A DNA stretch of 64,000 nucleotides from Allodiplogaster sudhausi (taxonomy: Eukaryota > Nematoda > Chromadorea > Rhabditida > Diplogasteridae): assembly GCA_945643635.1 (NCBI GenBank), contig CALZFC010000256.1:2662001-2726000 (forward strand). Direction: 5' to 3'. This document shows, piece after piece, positions 28,072 through 38,077 of the stretch. The translations under genes were made by a program, and so were the position numbers. The notes under the pieces are model-generated. The model was not told the origin of the DNA, did no database searches, and saw only the letters and a program-made list of their open reading frames with translations. Numbering within the stretch: position 1 is the stretch's first letter; every line of letters starts with the position of its first letter.

Positions 28072-28997
28072 TTAATCGATCGATAAAAGCGTTCGTTCTT
28101 GGCCTTCGCGTGTGAGACCCAGCTTCTGAACATTTTGGCGTATTAAATCGAATCAACTAAATAATTGCAGATTTAATAAAATATATATTTTACAATCATT
28201 AACAAGCATCAAATCCTTTCCCACTCTCTCTCTCTCTCCCTCTCTCCTTTCCCTCTCTTTCTCCCTCTGCCCTCTATCCTTTCTCTCTCTCTTTCTCTCT
28301 CCCTCTCCTGAACCTTATGCACCGACACCCTAAAAAAGGATGCAAAATGGGGTAATAGCCAAAAGACTACACCAGCTAACTTCTTGACATTCTTCCAGTG
28401 TTCCTGGTACGCCTTGAGAATGTTCTCGCTGCCCACTTCATCCATTTCCTCAATCGGAATCGCCTCGTCGATTCGTGGGCTTAAAAAATTCTATTCATAA
28501 TTTTAATGAGTTAAAAATTTAAGCTCCATTCATAGTTGAGAACAATTTATGGTTAGGGTAGTACAATCCTAATTTCCCAAAATATTTGATTAACCTAATA
28601 ATTAACTTGACAGGAATCCGGTAGCTACTCATTTTTTCTCTCTCGCGCTCTCTCTCTCAATCTATCTCTCTCTCTTTTGCTCCCTCTCATTCTCTCCCTC
28701 TCTAATTGATACACTGACACATTCTCAGGGCAGATGCGTTGCTCTCCTCTTGGTGACTTTGGCGTGGGAAGACCGTAGATCTCTTTGGTTGCGAGGAGGT
28801 CCTGCAAGATATCGATTGATAATCAAGTGGACCCCTACTTGTGTATGATAGGAGGGCTTGGAAAATAGATGATATCGATGCGGGGAAAAACCAAGCAGAG
28901 AGATGACAAAGAGCGAGAAGAAGAAAACGAGAGAGAGAGAGAGAGACAGAGCGATGGAGAGAAGGAAAAGAGAGAGGAGAGAGAGAGAAAAAAAGAA

Positions 28998-29029
<32 letters not shown>

Positions 29030-30568
29030 GGCCTACCACGCTGTCCTCAATCTGAGATGCTCGCAGCTCCTCTTCGCGCTCTTCACGTTCCCGCTGCTCC
29101 TTCTCCTAAAATGTAATCCTTCCTTTTTTAAACAGCAAAAAAGTTAATTACCCGCTAGTATTTACAAATGAGTGATAACTCTTTTTGATATTTTTCCTTT
29201 CTGTCACCTCTTTGCCTCCCCCTCTCTCTCTCTCTCTATATTCTCTCTCCCCTCTCTCTCTATATTCTCTCTCTCCTCTCTCTCTCTCTATTCTCTCTCC
29301 TCTCTCTCTCTCCCCTTTCTCTCTCTCTATATTCTCTCTCCCCCCTCTCTCTCTCTATTCTCTCTCCCCTCTCTCTCTCTATATTCTCCCTCTCCCCTCT
29401 CTCTATCTCTTCTGTCTCTCTATATTCTCTCTCTCCCCTCTCTCTCTCTCTCTCTAATCACCACTAACCCTAGCAGCCTTTTCGTCATCTTCCCTTGCCT
29501 TCATCCAGTGTCTGCATAGTGAGTACACCGACTCGACTCCGTCTCCATCTCTCATTCCAAATGGCTTGCCACGGAGTTCGAATATCACTTCTAAACAAAA
29601 TTATAAACAAAGAGCAAAAAATAAAATTCTTAAAATCAAATAATGAAACGTGCACGCTACTGTAAGTTGTATCGAAATTTAGCAAAGAAGGCCAGTTGAA
29701 ATACATGAATTTTTAAGGCAGAGATAAAAATGTACTACCGATTTGACATAACCACCCTGAAATTGGATGTCCCACCAGAGCGACAACGCACCACACGTTT
29801 TTGAGGAGCATTTTAGCAGCAACTAGTTGCTCAACCTTCCCCGTTTCCTAATCTCCCGGCCAAATATCCACTAACCCTATCTCCTGCTCCGCACCCCCCC
29901 CCCCCCTTTCAAGAACGTGGTTGTTATTCCCTGTTTATTTTATTCATTTTACAAGAGTGGAAGAAAACCCACTTCGATCCTTGAGAATCTTCCTCGGACG
30001 CCCTGGTCCACGGCGGCCGTCTGCGCCTTCGGTTGGTATTCTGCAACTTCAGAGCTTACGGGCATACCACAATCAATAGCTAATTTATTTGAATAGTTTT
30101 CCTTACAAAAATTCTAAGAAAAAATTCCAATTTTTGACAATACTCGAGCACGTTAAAAATATTTGTTTTATTTCTTCTTTCTTCTCTGAGTAAGAGCAAT
30201 GACGCAAAGAGAAATAACTGGTCAACAAAAAGCGCAACATTTTGATCAGGGACAACGATGTTTCACCTTTAAGGCTGAACCGCAGTGGATTATATCTCGA
30301 GCAGCAGAAAATGCACTAATCTCTCGATCAAGTAGTCAGGTTATTGAGATTTTTTATATGAAAAAAGCCAAGGAGAGAGAAGAGAGAGAGAGAGGAAAGA
30401 AAGAGGGAGAGGGAACGAGAGAGGGAGAGAGAAAAGGAAATAGACGCACCCTGGATGCTTGTTCTTGGGCATGTTCGGCGGCAACTCTCCCGTCTCAATC
30501 TTGGCAAGGAGTGCACGGAGATGGTCACGCGCGAAGCGAGTGTCCGAAGAGACATCCGTTCCTGCCAT
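28072..30568 (-). CDS. lin-37: LIN-37-like subunit of the DREAM/MuvB complex
   Basis: LIN37 is a non-enzymatic core MuvB subunit that helps repress cell-cycle genes. Exons right to left: 30450-30568 (start MAGTDVSSDTRFARDHLRAL); about 29965-30045, in the phase-fitting frame RRGPGRPRKILKDR, an AT-hook-like basic stretch; about 29745-29820; about 29465-29587 (ELRGKPFGMRDGDGVESVY then SLCRHWMKAREDDEKAA), matching LIN37's PLYPxCRxWMRN motif; about 29037-29104 (Glu/Arg-rich); about 28715-28803 (KEIYGLPTPKSPRGEQ), like LIN37's VYKLPPP; about 28378-28480 (ENILKAYQEHWKNVKKLA), like its RNMQRWKxIRQRWK; and a possible last exon ending at a stop at 28072-28074 (QNVQKLGLTREGQERTLLS). The three motifs in order make the family likely. 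The third exon's frame and the last exon are uncertain. Introns hold long GA/CT tracts. Confidence 0.55.
28215..28316. repeat. CT-rich microsatellite near lin-37 3' end
   Basis: Imperfect (CT)n on the plus strand between the last two putative lin-37 exons. Confidence 0.85.
28928..29456. repeat. GA then CT microsatellites in lin-37 introns
   Basis: A (GA)n tract (28928-29030) and a period-rich (CT)n tract with recurring TATATTCTCTCTC (29218-29456) flank the short Glu/Arg-rich exon. Proteins read through the CT tract are artefacts. Confidence 0.85.
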
Positions 30569-31322
30569 TTATAGTCATCTCTTGTTATTATTTGAAATTA
30601 GCAAAAATCAACATAAGTATATACTAAAGACATTTAAGAAACATATTTCGAATCATTTCACTGGCATTTAATTAAATTTAGAATAAATAAATGAATCAGA
30701 AGGAACTTAAAATAATATTAACACGGGAAATAAAAAATGACGCACTGTTCAGAGAAGGGCCGGCACTCCCAAAAGGTTCTTCAGCCTCCAGCTTTGGAAC
30801 GGGTCTGAACAATCAGCGTGAACAATTGTAATCGAAATACTGAAAGGATGTTCTATGCTCTGCTGGAATTTTAAAACAGAGTAAGCATTCAAAGAGAATA
30901 AAGGAAAAGGATTTAACCAAACAGCCACGACCTAAGAAAGCAGTTCGAAGTAGGAATTTCGGACTGACATGACTGACTCCTCCTTCACAACAGAGTCGCC
31001 GCGAATGGAAGAGGACGAAGGAGCCAGCATTGCTGAGATTGGTGGAGAAGACTACCTGGAGTAACAAGCCAAGTCAAAGAAGGGAAACGCGCTAGCTTTG
31101 TTTTATTTTGGTGTGCCTTGAAAATCACCACGCATTTTTAGCAAATCAGCACTAGTCCATTTGGCCTTAATTTGGTCAAATTTGTTACCATATAGCGGCG
31201 TCCGTCCATGCACACTAAAGTAATAGGCATAAATAATTTGGCTTCTTTACTCGCTTTGTTTTGGAAAGGGTGTATCTATTTTATTTGTGTTTTTAAGGTT
31301 TTCAACGAACTGACCTCTCGAG
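30569..31322. promoter_or_regulatory. Divergent intergenic region lin-37 / mrg copy 1
   Basis: 754 bases between the lin-37-like start (minus) and the MRG start (plus). It must include both 5' regions. It also holds a tiny open frame at 30969-31064 (+), MTDSSFTTESPRMEEDEGAS followed by 11 more residues, acidic and with unknown meaning. No TATA box was assigned. Confidence 0.35.
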
Positions 31323-34300
31323 ATGGCGCCAGACAAGCTGAAGTACGAAGTGGGCCATCCGGTCATGCTGAAGGAGCAGAAGGAGTCGACCTTTGGCTAC
31401 GCGGCCAAGGTCATCAAGACGGAGCGGGTCGACGGTGTCAACAAGTACACCTTCCACTACAATGTCAGTTACATGTTATTGTCATGTACATTGCTTGCAT
31501 TGTGGTTGACAGTGCTTGTTAAGGTTGAAGATATTCTTATTCATTGCCGATTTTCTTTTCGGTCCTATTTCGGTGCACCTTTTAAAGTTGAATTAGTGCT
31601 AGTAAATGTCTGTGGATGGCAGGGTTGGAATGCACGCTGGGACCGCACACTGAGTGAAGATGAACTGGACGACGTTGTCTACGAATGGTCTAAAGAAGCC
31701 GAGCAGGAGTCCAAGGTTTCAAACTCATTCTTTGGCAGTATTTCTTCGAAACTCCACGCGATGTTCTCGTTTCCTGTCATATCTTTACAGAAATTGTTAT
31801 CGCATTACAACCTCATTATTCAGGAAAAACAGAAGGAAGCCACGCGCTCGACTATGAAGAAAAAGAAAATTGGAGATGATGTCGGTTTCATTTTTTTTAT
31901 TTTATTTTATGTGGTATTGCATCCAAATCGTTGCGATGCATGTATCCTTTATGTTTCTATTTTCATCATTTTTCCCTTGCTAACATAAAGTATCACAGGA
32001 AATCAGGATTTGTTAATAAGTCAAAACATTTTTGCCTGAACAGCTTTAGTATTCAACATCGGTTCTTCTGCGCATCCTTATTATAATAATATCATATACC
32101 CATTAGTAACGAATTTGTCGAGCTTAGTGAGAAATTTCCGCGTAATTTGCCTTTTTTCCTGCTTGCTACTAAAAATCTAATATCAAGTTTAAAATAAAGT
32201 GAGAAATAAATTCTAGAAAAAGAAGAACGAACCAGGAAGCAGCCGTGCATCCACGCCTTCTGTTACTTCTGAAATGGTTGGAATCTTTTTGTTTGTTTAC
32301 TCCTTTTACTATACTTATAATAGGAAGATTAATATGAGAATAATTTTTTTACATTTATTGATTGATTGTGGAAATAAAATTTAATGACAAAAACTATTAA
32401 TTTCGTGGCTGTTATGCACTTTATACATGATATCATTCGATGGCTTGTTATTTATAGAGCAGCGCGAAGCGTCGCCGACGCGGTGCGGATGACTCTTCGA
32501 GTGTCGGCAGCCATGAAGGCAGCGTCAGCACAGCCACGCCATCGCAGCCTAAGGAGACGCTCCAGAAACGGAGAGAGGCAAGTACTCAAACGAATACGCA
32601 TCCTGGCACGAATCATTTGGATACTGTAGCCATCGAAAATATATTTGTTTTCTTCCATTTTAGCGCTACATTTAGGGATTAGAATTGAATTTAAAATTTA
32701 TAATTTGGAACGGTTGAAAAAACATTACTATAAAGTAGGATTCTTCCCAGATTCGCATCAACATTCCCGACAAAATGCGCGCTCTTCTTCTGGACGACGA
32801 AGATCTGATTCTGCGCCAGCAAAAGGTCTTCCGGCTACCCGCTCGATTCACCATCGACCACATTGTCACAGCGGTCAGTGAGAGAGAGAGAGAGAAGGAG
32901 AGAGGCAGTGATGAGAGAGAGGAGGAGAGAGACAGTGATGAGAGATAGAGAGAGATATGGAGAGAGAGAGAGAATACGAGAGAGAGAGAGAGAGAGAGAG
33001 AGTGGGTCAGCGAGAGGAGTGAGGGATAGACCGAGATGGAGAGAGAGACAAAGGGAGAATAACTTGTATGGCAATTCCTTTCCACTTTGTATGAAAGCTT
33101 AGTTTATTCTGAATTACTCTTCATTTTTGCTATATTATTGTCATATTTATATATTTTTAAAGGAGTTTTATTTGCAGTACGTGAGCGAGCTCAAGGAAAA
33201 AAGTAATTCCGGAGCTGGTGAGGAAGCTTTGTTCTTTTCCACTTATTTCTTTCTTATAACGGCTGCGAACTCGCATAGAAAAGAATATTACAGCAGTTCG
33301 GAAATTTTTTTTGCTAAAATAACTGCGGAAAAACGAGTAGACTGTACGATTCTTACTGCCATGAAAAGTGATGTTTATGAAACTTAATTCAGAGGAGTTC
33401 AAGGACCCTATCGATTGCACCCTCGGAGTAATGGACTACTTCAATTCTGTTGTCGGGTAAAGCTTTTATCCTTCTTCATGTTTTAATTATTTTCCGGGAA
33501 TGAATTCTGAAGAACAGTTATTAAAAATGAAAGATTTTGAAAAGTGTGATATGAATGCTGTTCAGATGTCAACTTCTCTACAAGTTCGAGCGTCCTCAAT
33601 ACGTTGAATACTGCAAGAATTCGAATCCGGCTGGAATGGATGACCAGGTTAATCCAATTTCTCGCTTTCTTCTTTAATTTTCTTATAGTTTATCCTACCT
33701 TTGATATTCATTATATTTCGTTGTACTCGTTGTCTGTTTTGAAATTCGATTGCTCGGAAAGGAACTGAAGCTGATTTTTGGGTGCGTGCTATTTAAAAGA
33801 CTTTAATGTAGCCGTAATATTTGTTTAAAAAATATATGACGCGATTTGCGAAAGAATCAAAAAGGCCGCGGACATAGCCAAAATCGACCATCTTGGATTT
33901 TGCTCAAAAGTTCCTTATGTATGCTTTCTGATACGAGGAATCGATTGGAGATGGTCTGGAAGTCGGGAAATGCATTATTCGTTTGCTATGACGGCTTGTA
34001 TTATTGGGCTCGCCGCGCTGGGAGGCGAGTTGGACGCACGTTTGAGGCCACTGCGCCGCACCTTGTTGAGATATAGAAACGAAAATTTACAGCATAACAG
34101 CAAAGATATTGCTCTAAACAACTAAAGAAATAAAAGGTGAAAATTTCCAAATTTAAGTGTTTTATAGACATTAATGTTTGTGGGAGCATAGTGGCCGCAA
34201 TACTCATTTTACCAGAACCGCACTTACACGGTTGAATAGAGCATGAAAATAGCTTTCGAATAAACTATTGGATTTTAAAAACTTAGGAACTCTTTGATGT

Positions 34301-35816
34301 TTCCTGATCGATTATCCCGATGTGACTGCACAAATCAGAACGCCCCGCGGATTAAAAAAGGCGCCTCAAATTTTTTCGCGCGTCCAAACATACACAAGAA
34401 GAAAGAGTGTGAAATTTGCTCTAAATTGACAACTTTCAACAGAATTCCAAGTCTACGTTATTTTGTTACAAGTTAAAAGACAAGGGCATCTGCTTATAAC
34501 AATTCTTCAAGGAAAGGCGCTAAAAAAATAATTGGAATATTCTAATTCGAATAAACTAAAAAAAATTAATTTTTGGGCGCAATGTGTTGCACTACCGGCC
34601 CTAATTATATGACTTATAACAAAATATCGAAGACTCGAAATTTTATTGAATGGGGGTTCACTCTGTAGAAAATTTCACGCTCTTTCTTTTGGTGTACGTT
34701 TGGACGCAGGGAAATGATTTCTATGTGGTGATTTGTACAGGCACATCGAGATAATCGATCAGGAAACATCAAAGAGCTCCTAAGTTTTCACAATCCAATA
34801 TTTAATTCGAAAGCTATTTTCATGCTCTATTCAACTGTGTAGGTGCGGATCTGGTAAAATGAGTATTGCGTTCGCTATGCTCCCTCCAACATTAAAATCT
34901 ATAAAACACTTAAATTTGGAAATTTTCACTTTTTTCTTTTTTGATTGTTTAGAACAATATCTTGGCTATTATGGTGTAAATTTTCGTTTCTATATCGCAA
35001 TAGAGCGCGGCGCAGTGACCTCAAACGTGCATCCAGCTCGCCTCCCTGCGCTGCGAGAACCATAATTCAAGCCGTCATAGCAAACGAACAAGACATTTTC
35101 CGACTTCCAGACCATTTCCAATCGATTCCCCGTATCAGAAAGTACCTATAAGGAACTTTTGCACAAAATCCAAGCTGGTCGATTTTGGCTATGTCCGCGG
35201 CCGCATTGATTCATTTTGATTCTCTCGCAAATCGCGTCATATAATTATTAAAGAAAATACATTGAGTACTTCTGCTGGTTTGGCAATATAAATCAAATCT
35301 CAGGAAAAGTAATATTGTTTATAGCAGCGATGCCGCCCTGCGAACAACGAGACGCTGGAGTTGCCAGAGGAAGACCTGACGGTGGTGCCCTCTTCGGTGT
35401 ATGGACTGCCGCATCTGGCTCGTCTCTTCGCATCGGCCCCCTTCTCTGCCAGACTATCTGGAGCGAGCGGAATATCTCCAGCATCATCCAGTCAGACCCC
35501 TTTTTATCATTCTTCTCTTTCTATTTGAGTCTTTATAAAAAATTGGATGAATAAATTTGACACTTAATTTACGATTAGCGTTTTGATATTTAAGATACAT
35601 ACTTTGTCAACATTATTCAACTGCTTTTTTTTGCAAGCGACTAAAGTATGCGTGCTAAACGTCTCTGAAATTTCCCTTTGTTAATTCTCCCCTCTCCAGG
35701 CATCTGCAGGACTTCGTTCTGTGGCTGTCCATCAACAGCGAGAGGTTCTTCGACCTGAACATCGACTACGACGTGGCCTCTCCCTCCTACGTCAAGATGT
35801 CATTCCACAATCTGTA
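31323..35816 (+). CDS. MRG15/MRG-1-like chromodomain protein, copy 1, with a frame break in exon 10
   Basis: MRG proteins read methylated H3K36 and recruit chromatin complexes. Exons: 31323-31463 (MAPDKLKYEVGHPVMLKEQK, chromodomain), 31623-31715 (WNARWDRTLSEDELDDVVY), 31824-31880, 32217-32276, 32458-32577 (basic/Ser linker), 32751-32873 (INIPDKMRALLLDDEDLI), 33178-33217, 33393-33456 (GVMDYFNSVVG), 33566-33647 (CQLLYKFERPQYVEY), 35328-35490, 35700-35816 (HLQDFVLWLSINSERFFDL, ends FHNL). Exons 1-9 sum to 260 whole codons. In exon 10 the frame reads VVPSSVYGLPHLARLF, but the conserved continuation (RIGPLLCQTIWSERNIS) is in another frame, with the break near 35425-35432. Intron 5 seems to use a GC donor (GAG|GCAAGT). 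Intron 9 contains a 1.4 kb palindromic element. Either one base is missing in the assembly or the copy is decaying. Confidence 0.85.
32878..33050. repeat. GA microsatellite in mrg copy 1 intron 6
   Basis: Purine tract starting within a few bases of the exon 6 donor. Confidence 0.85.
33833..35243. mobile_element. Second palindromic element, inside mrg copy 1 intron 9
   Basis: Outer ends TATATGACGCGATTTGCG (33833-33850) and CGCAAATCGCGTCATATA (35226-35243) are exact inverted copies, consistent with a TA target. The arms (33833 to about 34470 and about 34610-35243) are near-complete reverse complements: TATGTCCGCGGCC versus GGCCGCGGACATA, and CTTCCAGACCAT versus ATGGTCTGGAAG. The loop contains GGAATATTCTAATTCGAAT. 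The inner arm sequences resemble those of the element at 19,037-20,995, although the outer ends differ. No coding capacity was seen; open frames through it are inverted shadows of each other. Confidence 0.82.
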
Positions 35817-36643
35817 GGCGGAGAAGTGCGGTTCAATCAATTAATTATACTTGTATTGCTTATACGATGTCATCATTCATTGTGTTCTACTGCAATTTGT
35901 GCGCGCTTCCTTCTGTATTGACTGCTACTTTTGCGCACGTTCAGCTGTTCCCCTGATGAAGATTCCGATTAGCATTTGTTTTCTCTATTTAAATGCATTT
36001 AGAATTTTACAATGTCTCCTCGGCTACTTCAAGTAGTACTTCATATACTTTTTTGAATCAATGAAATCTGCTGTTTGGTCCCATCTCTTTCCTCTCATTT
36101 TTACTAGCCCAGCTCTTCTTACCGATAGAATGCAAGACTGGCCTTGTTTCGAACGCATAGTTTCACTTTGTTATACTAATTATCTAACTCCTAACCCCTG
36201 GAGGGTTTAGTTTCAATCTTTCACGAACTCACCGCAATGTTGTTTTTTATTGCATTAATTCTTTTGTGCCGGGACAAGGTGAATTCTTCTTAACATTTCA
36301 AAAGGAATGGAATAAGACAAGTAGGAGTTTTTCCAGTTCTATCAATGCCGCAGTCATCAAGCAATAGCATTGATTGATAGTGGTTTCTTGTCGTAGATCA
36401 ATTTGATAGCAGTAGGAAGGACACGGAGCCAGACTGGGTAACAAATCACAAGTAACAGGTGCTGAAGATGAAAAGCGGCAAAGCGCGATTTTACAATCTC
36501 TCGTGCATGCGAAGACACCTTAATTTTCAACTTCTCTCTCTCTCTCTTTTTCTCTCTCTCCCCTTTCTCTCTCTCTCTCTCTTCTCTCAATCTCTGTCTC
36601 CTCCCACAACTCTCTCTCTCTTCCCTTTCTCTGAAACCCAATC

Positions 36644-36691
<48 letters not shown>

Positions 36692-37301
36692 GCTTTCTCC
36701 TTTCTCTTTCCCTCTTCATTCTGTGACTTTCTGTATTTGTACTAGATCTTTCCAGCCGTTGATCCCAGTCTGATCCGCCACAATCTATGTTGGCACATGG
36801 TGTTCTCACTCAGCCTGTCCATCGTGGAAGTAAAAAATGGAGAGTAAAAAGAGGGGAAGATAAAGAGGTCTAGAAAGAGAGCAAGAGAAAAAGAAAGCGA
36901 GAGAAAGAAAGCGAGAGAAAAAGAGCGAGAGAAAAAGAGCGAGAGAAATATAGCGAGAGAAAGAAAGCGAGAGAAAAAGAGCGAGAGAAAGAAAGCGAGA
37001 GAAAGAAAGCGAGAAAAAATGACCCAGGGAAAGAAAGCGAGAAAGATAGAGAGTATTCGCAAGGAGTCAACTCAAGTTGATAGGATTTCATTCATGAGTC
37101 ATTCATCGAATGATTTGCCAACGATAAACAACAACAAAAATATCGTTACGTTGAGACGCTGATGACACCTTAATTCACTAAACTAACTAAGGAAAATTAT
37201 GAAACGAACAACAGAACGTAATCTGCAGAAAACATAGATATTGCGGAGAGGGTAAAAGTGAGAGAGAGAGAGAGAGAGTCAGATAAAAAGAGAGTCCGAA
37301 A
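35817..37301. other. Spacer with CT/GA tracts between mrg copy 1 and the CACTA element
   Basis: Ordinary AT-rich DNA to about 36,530, then CT-rich (36531-36710), then a GA-rich minisatellite with an AAAGCGAGAGAAAG-like unit (36865-37060) and a short GA run (37259-37278). No exon was recognised. Confidence 0.6.
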
Positions 37302-37560
37302 CACACAGAAAACGATGTGACACGGGATGTCACAATTTGATGTCACAATAATGTACCGATTTTACTTCGGTACATATGTGTTCCACCCCATGTCACAATT
37401 TATGTTCCAAAAAATTGTGACCTCCAGTGAAACAGAAATGTGACGCGCCATGTCACAATTTTCGAGCGGTGGAGGGCAGCGTATCCCAGCAAAAATGTGA
37501 CATTGCATGTCACAATTAGGCGGCAGCACATAAATTGTGACATGCTCCCACCGTTAGCTC
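37302..37560. repeat. Left subterminal TGTGACA/TGTCACA repeat cluster
   Basis: About ten copies of TGTGAC or GTCACA motifs in both orientations, several as back-to-back pairs such as TGTGACACGGGATGTCACA. The cluster mirrors the one at 46,676-46,836. Confidence 0.88.
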
Positions 37561-38077
37561 CGCCCCTTTTGCTCTCCCTCCCCCTTCATCCATTCTTCGA
37601 ATTAGTGATTCATTTACTATTATGCATGCCACTGGCATTTAATAACAAGAAGAATTATTCATTAAGTTAGTGAGACCTTCAAAAGATTACAGTAACAACT
37701 CAACACATTCACAAGGAAACAGTAACAACTAACACACTTACAAGATAACCGCGCCGAGTTAAATGAATTTGGGCTACTTAATCATGATAAAATTGAGTTA
37801 CTGGTCATAAAACGACAAGAATTAATACATTCTGTAAAGACTGTTTTTCTTAGAAGGATATGTCTATGTTACCAGTTACTTTCTGAATGAATCTTGGAAA
37901 TAAAAATTCGATAGTTCTAAAATGAAAGAAACGTATAGCATGAAAGCAAGTTAAAAAATGAAACAATCTTTTACTAAGATGAAAGAATGTTCTCAAGTGA
38001 AATAAACTCAAGTAAAAGAAAATTTTCAGATGTAAGAGTCAACAAAAAAATGTGATCTAATGAGATCAGACTGGCCT

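Noticed and set aside
29172..29519. 115-residue Ser/Leu/Pro-rich frame on the plus strand
   Set aside because: A read-through of a CT minisatellite inside a lin-37-like intron.
34001..35065. Two similar 68-residue proteins on opposite strands
   Set aside because: They are the same sequence on the two arms of the palindromic element.
33833..35243. Extra mrg coding exon within the long intron 9
   Set aside because: All open frames there belong to the palindromic arms; exons 9 and 10 join directly in phase across it.
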